From Lacibacter luteus (GTDB lineage Bacteria > Bacteroidota > Bacteroidia > Chitinophagales > Chitinophagaceae), in NCBI RefSeq assembly GCF_004118265.1, contig NZ_SDHW01000003.1, positions 124,001-188,000 of the forward strand: DNA of 64,000 bases, read 5' to 3'. Position 1 is the stretch's first letter; each line of letters opens with the position of its first letter. The notes under the pieces were generated by a model. The model did no database searches, was not told the DNA's origin, and worked only from the letters and a program-made list of their open reading frames with translations. A program made the translations under genes and the position numbers. Of this stretch, positions 23,864 to 31,930 are shown in pieces.

Positions 23864-24555
23864 TTGTACAGTCAACAGCAAAAATATTTTTAAGCGATGC
23901 GCATGCTGTAAACGAAACAGCAATGTTTCGCAACTCTTCTGTGTTTAATTATGGTGATGAGCAAAATGAAAACAGAACAGCATTTGGTCAACTGTATTTA
24001 CTCAACGATTATACAATTGATGGTGCATGTTCGGTTTCGGTTGAAGTGGAAGCCAATTCGTTTGTTGTTGTGCTGCCGGTAGTGGGAGCGGTAGAATATA
24101 AAAACGGAACGAACAAAGAAAAGTTAGTGATAGCAGGACAAACACTAATGCTGGAAAAAACTGCAGCAACATCGTTTACACTCACAAATATTTTTGAAGA
24201 TGCGTTGGTAAATATTGCTGTGATGGCGTTTAAAACAAAAGAAGAATACCAGTTGCCTTCGGGGTTTATTTATACATACGATGTTAATGAAAGACCCAAC
24301 GGCCTGGTGCGTGCCCTCACCGGCCGTTATGAATTACCTGTTCAGCTGCATGTAGGAAAATTTGAAGGACGAGGTGAAACAGCATACACTGTATCGAAAG
24401 AAAGCAACCGTGTTTTTGTATTTGTATTGACAGGTGCTTTTGAAGTGGAAGGCCGGTTGCTGCATGCGAGAGATGGATTGGCATTGGAGAACATTGATGT
24501 ATTGGAAATGGAAGCATTGAGTAATGATGCATTGATTGCCGTAGTTGAGTTCTGA
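23860..24555 (+). CDS. Pirin-like bicupin protein
   Basis: A 231-aa protein with two beta-rich halves. The C-terminal part (VFVFVLTGAFEVEGRLLHAR, then DGLALENIDVLEMEALSNDA) matches the quercetinase/pirin C-terminal cupin. The N-terminal half has FGQLYLLNDYTIDGACSVSV and VVVLPVVGAVEY, as in pirin cupins. No HxH metal pair is visible in the N-terminal half, so metal-dependent oxygenase activity is doubtful. It is coupled to the preceding gene by ATGA. A divergent copy of its last 17 codons occurs 2.5 kb downstream at 27095. Confidence 0.75.
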   Translation: MIVQSTAKIFLSDAHAVNETAMFRNSSVFNYGDEQNENRTAFGQLYLLNDYTIDGACSVSVEVEANSFVVVLPVVGAVEYKNGTNKEKLVIAGQTLMLEKTAATSFTLTNIFEDALVNIAVMAFKTKEEYQLPSGFIYTYDVNERPNGLVRALTGRYELPVQLHVGKFEGRGETAYTVSKESNRVFVFVLTGAFEVEGRLLHARDGLALENIDVLEMEALSNDALIAVVEF

Positions 24556-24801
24556 GGGTTATAGTTTATAGTTTATTGTTTTTGGTTGAGCTGCCATTTT
24601 GCAGGAACATAGATTTCCTCTAACACAATCAGCATGTTCATCCCCTCTTGGGAGGGGCAGCGGAGTCTTAAGCTTACAGCAAAATAGAAAGGGGTGGGTC
24701 TACCGTAACCCATAACTCGTAACTGTTTTCAAATGATCACTCTCTAGCCAAAACCTGACCAACATCAGTCCCCTAAATTCAGGAAAGAAAGCAGCCGCAA
24801 A

Positions 24802-24809
24802 TAATTTTG
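24802..24809 (+). promoter_or_regulatory. Bacteroidota -7 promoter element of queD
   Basis: TAATTTTG is a perfect TAnnTTTG match, 22 bases before the queD ATG. The 276-base gap before queD otherwise holds only low-complexity and palindromic sequence (for example CCCCTCTTGGGAGGGG near 24638). I see no gene in it. Confidence 0.5.
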
Positions 24810-24831
24810 TTCCGTTTTAAAAACGGCAACT

Positions 24832-25287
24832 ATGTTATTACTCACAAAAATCTTCGATTTTGAAACAGCACACGCCATTGATGGTTACAACGGTATGTGC
24901 AGAAACATTCACGGCCATTCGTACGAGCTGCATGTAACTGTTGGTTCGCTGGTAAACGAAAACATGTTCTTGCCTGCTCCCGGTTTTCTCCTCGACTTTA
25001 AAGACCTGAAACAGATTGTACAAAAAGCAGTGGTTGATCTCTTCGATCATAAACTGGTGCTTTCGCATAATTATATTGCACAACATCCCGAAGTGATGGA
25101 CCAGGAAAATCTTGTGGCGTGGGATGCAGAACCTACAGCCGAAAATTTATTACTCTTTATTAAATGGGCCATCCAGGACGAACTGCCCGATGATATGAAG
25201 CTGGTGGAACTGCGTTTGTACGAAACAAAAAATTCGTACGCTACCTGGAAAGAAGAAGTGGAAGTATACCAGGGCGATATCTGGTAA
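24832..25287 (+). CDS. queD: 6-carboxytetrahydropterin synthase (QueD/PTPS family)
   Basis: A 151-aa enzyme. FETAHAIDGYNGMCRNIHGH then SYELHVTV provides the zinc His residues (FETAH, IHGH) and the catalytic Cys, and GFLLDFKDLKQIV and DLFDHKLVLSH contribute further conserved residues. The C-terminal LRLYETKNSYATW is the substrate-binding Glu segment. It converts dihydroneopterin triphosphate to 6-carboxytetrahydropterin in queuosine/deazapurine synthesis. No other que genes are adjacent. It has its own promoter. Confidence 0.93.
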   Translation: MLLLTKIFDFETAHAIDGYNGMCRNIHGHSYELHVTVGSLVNENMFLPAPGFLLDFKDLKQIVQKAVVDLFDHKLVLSHNYIAQHPEVMDQENLVAWDAEPTAENLLLFIKWAIQDELPDDMKLVELRLYETKNSYATWKEEVEVYQGDIW

Positions 25288-25290
25288 CCC

Positions 25291-25328
25291 TGTCTGGACG
25301 TCGCAGGTGTCAGGCATTTTTAACTGTA
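25291..25328 (+). repeat. Direct repeat upstream of the GH109-like gene (copy 1)
   Basis: GTCTGGACGTCGCAGGTGTC then AGGCATTTTTAACTGT is matched at about 80% by the sequence at 27000-27035 in the same orientation. The two copies bracket the GH109-like gene. Confidence 0.6.
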
Positions 25329-25509
25329 CACCTGCAATTAAGCGATTGCAGAGATGTGTAACAACTCAACATAACTACTCCCCAAAACAGCTCCGGTCTG
25401 TCCGTTTCTTAGCAGAAACCGCTGTTCAACCGTTTGCGCCATTTTGTTTTTTTAGCGTTTCTCATTAATCTAAATGAGAACTTGCAGCTACAAAAAACAA
25501 CAGCTGATT

Positions 25510-26946
25510 ATGGCAACAGATCGTCGGAAATTTTTACGCAGCATTTCTATTGGTGGTGGTATGCTTGCTACAGGTTTGCCTGCATTTGCAGGTAATCTTG
25601 CAACTACAGATGATGAGATCGAACGTTCCAATCGTTCCGAATCGGGTAAACAACGTTTTAATATGTGTGGCTATGCTGCCCCCAAACTTCCTGTTGTACG
25701 GGTTGGTATTATTGGTGTGGGTATGCGTGGAAGCGGTGCGGTAGACCGTCTTAGTTATATTGAAGGTGTAGAAATAACAGCACTCTGCGATAAATCTGCC
25801 GACCGTGTAGCAAAAGCACAAAAAACATTAGAGAAAAAAGGACTTCCCAAAGCAAAAGAATACAGCGGCGAAGAAGGATGGAAAGCATTGTGCGAAAGCA
25901 ATGATGTTGATCTTGTTTATAATGCAACACCCTGGCATTTGCATGCACCCATTTCGTTGCTTGCAATGAAAAACGGAAAGCATGCAGCAAGTGAAGTAAA
26001 TGCAGCGTTAAGTGTGGATGGTTTGTGGGAGCTGGTAGAAACATCGGAAAACACCCGCAAGCACATGATGATGCTGGAAAACTGTTGTTACGATTTCTTT
26101 GAGTTGCTTACACTCAACATGGCACGCAATGGTTTGTTTGGCGATATTGTTCATGGCGAAGGCGCATACATTCATGATTTAAGCAGAAGCTACCTGTTCA
26201 ATAAAAATGCTTACACCGATATGTGGCGTTTGAAACAAAACTATGCGTTACACGGTAACCTTTATCCTACGCATGGTCTTGGTCCTATTGCTCAGTGTAT
26301 GGATATTAACCGTGGCGATAAACTGGATCACCTGGTAAGTATGAGCAGCAACGATTTTACATTGAATGCAATTGCAAAAGAAATGTCGGCGAAAGACAGC
26401 TTCTTTAATGAATATGTTGATAAACCATATCGTGGTAATATGAACACCAGCATCATCCGCACCAACAAAGGAAAGACGATCATGCTGCAGCACGATGTAT
26501 CTACTGTACGTCCTTATTCCCGTTTGCATACACTCAGCGGTACAAAAGGTATTGCACAGAAATATCCCGGTCCTGAGAAAATTGCATTTGGACACAGCTG
26601 GATCAAAAAAGAAGAACTCGACGAATTATACAAAAAATATACGCCACCGATTGTAAAGCATATCGGCGAAATAGCGAAGGAAGTAGGCGGTCATGGAGGC
26701 ATGGATTTTATTATGGATTGGCGCTTGATCGATTGTTTGCGTAACGGTTTACCACTCGACCAGGATGTGTACGATGCAGCTGCGTGGAGTGCGGTTATTC
26801 CGTTAAGCGGAAGATCGGTAGATAACAAATCAAGAACAGTTGACATTCCCGATTTTACGAGGGGTGCATGGAAAACCAACAAGCCCGTTGATCTTACTTT
26901 GAATGGTGGTGCCACCACTACCGTTCGGAAAGTAAGTAAATCGTAA
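25510..26946 (+). CDS. Gfo/Idh/MocA oxidoreductase, GH109 alpha-N-acetylgalactosaminidase-like
   Basis: A 478-aa protein with a Tat-type leader: DRRKFLRSISIGGGMLATGL after MAT, so the ATG at 25510 is chosen over an upstream one at 25474. The NAD-binding fold begins VVRVGIIGVGMRGSGAVDRL. YNATPWHLHAPIS, LYPTHGLGPIAQCMDINRGD, GHGGMDFIMDWRLIDC and PLDQDVYDAAAWSAVIPLSG are the specific signatures of GH109, whose members cleave alpha-GalNAc with bound NAD+. The Tat signal fits export of the folded cofactor-bound enzyme. It is bounded by direct repeats and followed by a terminator. Confidence 0.88.
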   Translation: MATDRRKFLRSISIGGGMLATGLPAFAGNLATTDDEIERSNRSESGKQRFNMCGYAAPKLPVVRVGIIGVGMRGSGAVDRLSYIEGVEITALCDKSADRVAKAQKTLEKKGLPKAKEYSGEEGWKALCESNDVDLVYNATPWHLHAPISLLAMKNGKHAASEVNAALSVDGLWELVETSENTRKHMMMLENCCYDFFELLTLNMARNGLFGDIVHGEGAYIHDLSRSYLFNKNAYTDMWRLKQNYALHGNLYPTHGLGPIAQCMDINRGDKLDHLVSMSSNDFTLNAIAKEMSAKDSFFNEYVDKPYRGNMNTSIIRTNKGKTIMLQHDVSTVRPYSRLHTLSGTKGIAQKYPGPEKIAFGHSWIKKEELDELYKKYTPPIVKHIGEIAKEVGGHGGMDFIMDWRLIDCLRNGLPLDQDVYDAAAWSAVIPLSGRSVDNKSRTVDIPDFTRGAWKTNKPVDLTLNGGATTTVRKVSKS

Positions 26947-26967
26947 CCCTGAGTTTTAAAAATGCAG

Positions 26968-26994
26968 GCCGGAACAATTTTGTTCCGGCTTTTT
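26968..26994 (+). terminator. Rho-independent terminator after the GH109-like gene
   Basis: GCCGGAACA (26968-26976) pairs with TGTTCCGGC (26981-26989) around a 4-base loop and is followed by TTTTT. Confidence 0.85.
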
Positions 26995-26999
26995 ATTTG

Positions 27000-27076
27000 T
27001 CAGAACGTCGCAGGCGTCAGACATTTTTCAACTATTAGTTTTAATGATTGCGCAAGCACAAGCGAGACGCTTGCGC
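27000..27076 (+). repeat. Direct repeat copy 2 with adjacent hairpin
   Basis: The segment 27000-27035 (CAGAACGTCGCAGGCGTCAG and ACATTTTTCAACTAT) repeats 25291-25328. Next to it GCGCAAGC (27050-27057) and GCTTGCGC (27069-27076) form a perfect 8-bp hairpin. Confidence 0.6.
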
Positions 27077-27094
27077 TAAAGAGAGGTTGATACA

Positions 27095-27148
27095 ATTGAA
27101 ATGGAAGCACTGAGTAACGATGCGTTGATTGCGGTAGTTGAGTTTTGA
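27095..27148 (+). pseudogene. Fragment matching the 3' end of the pirin-like cupin gene
   Basis: Seventeen codons plus stop encode IEMEALSNDALIAVVEF, against LEMEALSNDALIAVVEF at the end of the gene at 23860-24555. After the first residue every nucleotide difference is synonymous (for example GCA/GCG, TTC/TTT, AAT/AAC, TTG/CTG). Similarity fades upstream with small indels. It therefore looks like the tail of a once-functional homolog and not a recent copying event. Confidence 0.75.
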
Positions 27149-27205
27149 GGTAAACACTACGATCAGCAGAGTTGTCTTTTCGACAAAGGAGAAATCTGAT
27201 TGGTA

Positions 27206-27658
27206 TTATAAATACTCAATTTCATCATCGTTTAGCTCCTTATTAAAGACAGCTTTATTTGGGAACTGCATCAACATCATGACAACATCAATCAGGGCAA
27301 AATAGAAGAAAGTTTTGTAGCCGATTATTACAAACAGAATGCATGCAAGCAAACAATTAAGAAAGCCCCATAAAATCCGTTTTCGATACAAGATAATATG
27401 AGTTGCAATTTTTAAATCATAATCCTCAATCGCCTGTAATTTTTCACGTTGCTTTTTTAAATAGTACCCGTAAACAAAAGATGCTGCTACAATGATGATG
27501 AAGAAAATATTTTTATAAAGCCGTGCATCTTCTAATGGCAGATGGACATACAGATCTGCCGCAACAAGTGAGTAACTTATCAAGGTTAGCACACAGGCAG
27601 TAAACAATAATAGAAAAAAGTAGGGTCTATAGTTTTTTAAGAAAACGGTTTTTACCAT
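27206..27658 (-). CDS. Uncharacterised four-helix membrane protein
   Basis: A 150-aa protein with hydrophobic segments at residues ~13-33, 48-65, 96-112 and 116-130 and a basic loop (YYLKKQREKLQAIEDYDLK) between the second and third. The end is acidic (FNKELNDDEIEYL). I do not recognise a family. It lies downstream of the TonB receptor gene on the same strand with a 46-base gap, so it may be cotranscribed, but no functional link is evident. Confidence 0.7.
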   Translation of the reverse strand: MVKTVFLKNYRPYFFLLLFTACVLTLISYSLVAADLYVHLPLEDARLYKNIFFIIIVAASFVYGYYLKKQREKLQAIEDYDLKIATHIILYRKRILWGFLNCLLACILFVIIGYKTFFYFALIDVVMMLMQFPNKAVFNKELNDDEIEYL

Positions 27659-27704
27659 AGTCGAAGTTTTAAACAGGTTTTTTATTCAGATCAAATGGAC
27701 TCTA

Positions 27705-29771
27705 TTACTTCTTACAGCCCAAAAACATCGCCACACCAACAGCATAATTCCTTCCTGGTGCTACATTGTAAAAACGATTGGCTGCAGCATTAATATCATT
27801 ACCCAAACTGTACACTTCGTTAAACAGGTTGTCGCCGCTAACAAAAAAATCGAAACGGTAACCTTTTGCATACACTTGTTTAAAACCAACACGTGCAGAC
27901 AGTAAATGAAAATCGTTGCCGTAGAATGTATTGGCATCATTCAACGGTGTTTTGCTGTTGTAGGTATAGGTAAGGTTGGCATAAATACCAGGTTTCAAAA
28001 CAACATCAACACCTGCTGCAAAAATATTATCGGGCACACTGGGTAAATGTTTGCCACTGAAATCTGTTGTTAACTGCTTGAAGGATGTGTACGTAAAATC
28101 ATTCAGTGTATAACTCGCCCATGCAGAAAGGTTCGATACAAACTGCTTTGCATCATCCAATACAATATAACGTGCATTGGCTTCAATGCCCTGTTGTTTG
28201 GTGTTGCCGGCATTTACAAAATAATCGGCACCACCTGCATCTCTGCGCTGCACAATGGTGTTGTTAAGTTTGAAGTAAAAAGCATTCACATCCACAAACA
28301 GTTTTTGTTGATAGCTGTAACGTACACCTGCTTCATAGTTCCAGCCCTCTTCTGCATTTAAGTCAGTTGAGATAACACCTGTGCTTGGTAACACTTCCGC
28401 AGAGGTAGGTGCAGAAAAACCTTTCGCCACCGATGCATAAACCGACAAACTGTTGCGGAATTTTTTCAACAAAGAAAAACGTGGTGCCAGTTCATTCGCA
28501 TACGTTCTGCGTTGCGGACTTAATGGAAATTTATTGAGTCGTGTAATTTCGATTCTGTTCTGGTTACTGCTGGCGCCGGCAGTAATGATCCAGTCGTTGG
28601 GTAATTTCCAATCGGCCTGTGCAAGCACACTCCACAAAAACGGGTTCACTTCATCTTCTGTTTGCAGGCTATCACTTTTGCCATTTACATTTTTATATAC
28701 ACGAATGTTGTACCAGCCACGTTGCAACTCTGCACCGGCAACAAATTTCAATTCACCAATACCAATTGTTGGCGTGTACGCAAAGCTTGTTCTTCCACCG
28801 GTATGTGGTTCGCTGCGGCGTTCGTAGTTACGTACGGTTGGATTTGCAAACTGAGAGAACGCACCATAAACCGATGTCGTGTTTTTAAAGTTGGATGCAA
28901 TGTTGTAATCATAACTCACACCTGCTAAAAAACTATTCTGGTTCACACTTGCATTGGCCTGCGGACTTGATGGTGTTGCACCCACACGTGGACGAGCCTG
29001 TTTGGGATTAGCAGCAAATTCAGCAGCAGTTAAACCGCCGGGAGTTTGGTACGAAAGATCAGCATACATTAAATAGGTGCGGATGCTCTGCTTTTCATCA
29101 ATGGCAAAACGACTGTCCCATGAAAACACGCTGCGATCAAGCCTTGTCCATTCACGGTAACCATCGCTGTACAGTTTGCTAAAGCTGATGGTTTGTTGTG
29201 CATTGCCTTCGCCAATGCGTGCATACACATTTGCATTGTGCAAACCAAAACTGCCGAATGTATAATCAACACCAACACCTGCCGGTTGATTGGCTGTATT
29301 TGTTTTCAATAACACTGCACCACCACTGCCTGCACCATATAAACTGCCCGATGGTCCTTTCAACACTTCAATAGAATGAATATTATAAAAGCCGAGCAGG
29401 TTCAAATACGTTGAGCCGCCGGGTTCTGTAAACGGAATATCGTTGAGATACACTTTTACATTACGCACACCAAACGGCGAACGCAACGAACTGCCACGGA
29501 TATTCAACCGATAACTGCCAGGACTACGTTCTTCCATACGCACACCAGGCGCTGTGTTCATCGCCGGAACAATAGAAGCGGGTGTAAAACGGTTGAGTTG
29601 CTTATTACCGATATAACTGATAGCTGCCGGAACATCCATCAACTTACGGTTCTGTTCAAACGCTGTAATCACTACTTCGCCTAATTCTTTGGTTGAATCG
29701 GGTTGGGTTTGGGCAAAAGAAGAAACTGCAGATGAAGTTGCAGCAAGCAGGGCTAGTAATTGGTTCTTCAT
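27705..29771 (-). CDS. TonB-dependent outer-membrane receptor (iron/siderophore type)
   Basis: A 688-aa receptor with a signal peptide (MKNQLLALLAATSSAVSSFA). The ATG at 29771 is used because the longer frame to 29888 runs through repetitive intergenic sequence. TELGEVVITAFEQNRKLMDV-like TonB-box sequence, the plug (MEERSPGSYRLNIRGSSLRS, VEVLKGPSGSLYGAGSGGAV-like) and a long barrel are visible. The SLRSPFGVRNVKVYLNDIPF segment resembles FecA/siderophore receptors of Bacteroidota. The substrate is uncertain: siderophore, haem or metal complexes are possible. The APC permease gene diverges from it across 166 bases. Confidence 0.85.
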   Translation of the reverse strand: MKNQLLALLAATSSAVSSFAQTQPDSTKELGEVVITAFEQNRKLMDVPAAISYIGNKQLNRFTPASIVPAMNTAPGVRMEERSPGSYRLNIRGSSLRSPFGVRNVKVYLNDIPFTEPGGSTYLNLLGFYNIHSIEVLKGPSGSLYGAGSGGAVLLKTNTANQPAGVGVDYTFGSFGLHNANVYARIGEGNAQQTISFSKLYSDGYREWTRLDRSVFSWDSRFAIDEKQSIRTYLMYADLSYQTPGGLTAAEFAANPKQARPRVGATPSSPQANASVNQNSFLAGVSYDYNIASNFKNTTSVYGAFSQFANPTVRNYERRSEPHTGGRTSFAYTPTIGIGELKFVAGAELQRGWYNIRVYKNVNGKSDSLQTEDEVNPFLWSVLAQADWKLPNDWIITAGASSNQNRIEITRLNKFPLSPQRRTYANELAPRFSLLKKFRNSLSVYASVAKGFSAPTSAEVLPSTGVISTDLNAEEGWNYEAGVRYSYQQKLFVDVNAFYFKLNNTIVQRRDAGGADYFVNAGNTKQQGIEANARYIVLDDAKQFVSNLSAWASYTLNDFTYTSFKQLTTDFSGKHLPSVPDNIFAAGVDVVLKPGIYANLTYTYNSKTPLNDANTFYGNDFHLLSARVGFKQVYAKGYRFDFFVSGDNLFNEVYSLGNDINAAANRFYNVAPGRNYAVGVAMFLGCKK

Positions 29772-29937
29772 GCGATAAAGATAAGTACGAAATATGAAGT
29801 AAGAGTTATGAACCTCGTCGGCAACAAAAAACAAGAAACCAAAAACCAGAAACCTGCAACCGGAAACCTGCAACAAATCACAAATCAAACATCCTAAATC
29901 AACTATCCTTCGTTATCTTCAAAGCCGAACAAAAAGC

Positions 29938-31275
29938 ATGAAGACAACCAACAACAAACTCAACCTGTTTTCTTTTACCATGATTGTGGTGGGACTGGTG
30001 ATAGGCATGGGTATTTTCCGTACGGCAGCAACCAGTGCAAAAGATGCACTCGATCCAACTGTTTATTTCAGTGCATGGCTTATTGGTGGTTTGGTGGCGT
30101 TGTGTGGTGCGCTAACGTACGCAGAGATCGGCAGCCGGTTTCCTGTAACCGGTGGTTATTACAAAGTGTTTGCGCAAGCTTATCATCCCAGCATTGCCTT
30201 TGCCATTAATTGTTTGATACTGGTGAGCAATGCTGCCAGCTTAAGTGGTGTGGCATTGATCGGCAGTGGTTATTTATTAAAACTTTTTCCCGGCGATTGG
30301 AACGATACACATAAAGCATTGCTGAGTTGTGTGGCCATTCTCATTTTTTACCTCATCAATCTGCGGGGTTTGAAGCTGAGTTCAATGGCGCAGAATATTT
30401 TAATGATCATCAAGATCGGAATGATACTGGTGCTCATTGCTGCACTCTTCTTCCCTGATCAATATGCAGTGCAGGAAACAACAGCAACTGCAACAACAAG
30501 TTTCAGTACTATCGATTGGATAAAAAGTTTAGGTGTGAGTCTGATCGCTGTTTCGTTCACATACGGTGGTTATCAGCAAACCATCAACTTTGGTAACGAA
30601 GTACAAAACCCAACTAAAAATATTCCACGTGGTATTTTCATGGGTATTGCCATCATCATTGGTTTGTATTTGCTCGTGAACATGAGCTATTACAATCTTG
30701 TTGGCTTTAACCAGATGAAAGGCGAACGGGAAATTGCGTATGTGGTGATTGATAAGATATTTGGTACAACCGGCGCTACTGTTTTTTCTGCCTTTTTGTT
30801 TTTAGGTGTGCTGGCGTATGTAAATGGTTTGCTTATGAGTAACCCACGGGTGATGTATGCAATGGGTGATGATGGAAGTCTGCCGAAAATATTTGCCAAA
30901 CAAAATGAGAAAACCAATGTGCTCACGTTTTCACTCACTGTGTTTGCTGCTATCTGTATTGTGATCCTGTTTTTTGCACAGGAGTTTGAAAAGATATTAT
31001 CCTTTACCATCTTCCTCGATTGTTTTGGTATGATCTTAAGCAGTGCAACTATTTTCTGGTTCAGAAAAAAAACAAAGCACCTCGATGGTACTGGTATTTA
31101 TAAAATGAAACTGTTTCCGATAATGCCGCTCATCTTTATGGCTGCTTATGTGTTTGTAGGAACGAGCATTGCGATTGATGATCCGTCGGCTGCCTTGACA
31201 GGCGTGGCGGTGTTGGCAGGGTTTGTATTGATCTATTTCATCCTGCATCGGAAAAAGAAAACAGTAAATCTTTGA
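29938..31275 (+). CDS. APC family amino acid permease
   Basis: A 445-aa transporter with about twelve hydrophobic helices. It opens FTMIVVGLVIGMGIFRTAAT, the conserved TM1 unwound motif of the LAT/APC superfamily. GALTYAEIGSRFPVTGGYYK (TM2-loop) and LGVSLIAVSFTYGGYQQTIN with FGNEVQNPTKNIPRGI follow, as in amino acid/polyamine antiporters. It ends in a basic tail (HRKKKTVNL). The substrate cannot be specified from sequence. Tandem hairpins just downstream probably end transcription. Confidence 0.92.
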   Translation: MKTTNNKLNLFSFTMIVVGLVIGMGIFRTAATSAKDALDPTVYFSAWLIGGLVALCGALTYAEIGSRFPVTGGYYKVFAQAYHPSIAFAINCLILVSNAASLSGVALIGSGYLLKLFPGDWNDTHKALLSCVAILIFYLINLRGLKLSSMAQNILMIIKIGMILVLIAALFFPDQYAVQETTATATTSFSTIDWIKSLGVSLIAVSFTYGGYQQTINFGNEVQNPTKNIPRGIFMGIAIIIGLYLLVNMSYYNLVGFNQMKGEREIAYVVIDKIFGTTGATVFSAFLFLGVLAYVNGLLMSNPRVMYAMGDDGSLPKIFAKQNEKTNVLTFSLTVFAAICIVILFFAQEFEKILSFTIFLDCFGMILSSATIFWFRKKTKHLDGTGIYKMKLFPIMPLIFMAAYVFVGTSIAIDDPSAALTGVAVLAGFVLIYFILHRKKKTVNL

Positions 31276-31276
31276 T

Positions 31277-31347
31277 GACTGTTCACCCAACGGGTGACTG
31301 TTCATCAAAAAAATAAATATTGTACAGTCATCCTGTGGATGAACAGA
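31277..31347. repeat. Tandem small palindromes between the permease and the toxin gene
   Basis: CACCCAACGGGTG (31284-31296) with outer TGATGA/TCATCA arms is followed at about 31326-31345 by a second, related palindrome, CATCCTGTGGATG with AACAG. An A-rich stretch lies between. They fill the 77-base gap between two convergent genes and may end both transcripts. Confidence 0.55.
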
Positions 31348-31352
31348 CAATA

Positions 31353-31670
31353 TTAACCTTGTTTCCGGATTTTTCTGTAACGACTTTTCATAACGGACGG
31401 CTTACGTCGATTATGAATAACAGCGCAGATAAGAATACTGTTTTCTTTCAGTTGAAAGAAAATGATGTAAGGAAATTTCTTCAGAAATGCTTTCCTGGTT
31501 TCATCAGTTGCTTTGTTATGTGCTGTAGGGTTCTTTTGAATGGCAGTTAAGGCAATTTCAAGTTGCAATGCAAACCTGTTACCAAGCCCTGCCAACTGCA
31601 GGTCGTACCATCGTGCAATTTCAAGAATATCTTCTGCAGCAAGTGCATGAATAGTTAAAGTGTATTCCAA
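31353..31670 (-). CDS. RelE/ParE-family toxin
   Basis: A 105-aa basic protein with the RelE/ParE pattern: an N-terminal strand (YTLTIHALAAEDILEIARWY), a helical pair, and a C-terminal beta part (FLKKFPYIIFFQLKENSILI, CAVIHNRRKP). Toxins of this fold cleave mRNA at the ribosome or inhibit gyrase. It overlaps the upstream antitoxin gene by 16 bases, the usual toxin-antitoxin arrangement, with the antitoxin translated first. Confidence 0.88.
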   Translation of the reverse strand: MEYTLTIHALAAEDILEIARWYDLQLAGLGNRFALQLEIALTAIQKNPTAHNKATDETRKAFLKKFPYIIFFQLKENSILICAVIHNRRKPSVMKSRYRKIRKQG

Positions 31671-31891
31671 CGGTTAGCCAGTTTTTCTTTTAACTCATTT
31701 AAAGTTAAAGTTTGTGCGGGGCTGTTATTGATCTGTTGCATACGTTGCTGAATAAACTCAAGTTGCTCTTTACTGAGTGTGCGGTCTTCTGCAAAATCAT
31801 CATCAAGATTATCCTGAATGGCTTCCATAATTTCCACTTGCTTTGCTTTTGGAAGTTTTAATATTTCTTCAATACTGAGCATATCATACAT
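31655..31891 (-). CDS. Addiction-module antitoxin
   Basis: A 78-aa acidic protein of the addiction module component type. It has SIEEILKLPKAKQVEIMEAI and ends with LNELKEKLANRWNTL, a helix that would wrap the toxin. It sits immediately upstream of the RelE/ParE toxin with coding overlap. Its start is only 39 bases from the divergent trans-sulfuration gene, so autoregulation might affect that promoter too. Confidence 0.85.
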   Translation of the reverse strand: MYDMLSIEEILKLPKAKQVEIMEAIQDNLDDDFAEDRTLSKEQLEFIQQRMQQINNSPAQTLTLNELKEKLANRWNTL

Positions 31892-31930
31892 TTGATTACC
31901 CTAATTTACAATTTTATTCCCGTTTTCAGA

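Noticed and set aside
30690-31010. Minus-strand frame inside the APC permease gene
   Set aside because: It is a shadow of a membrane-protein gene; no separate promoter or family signature.
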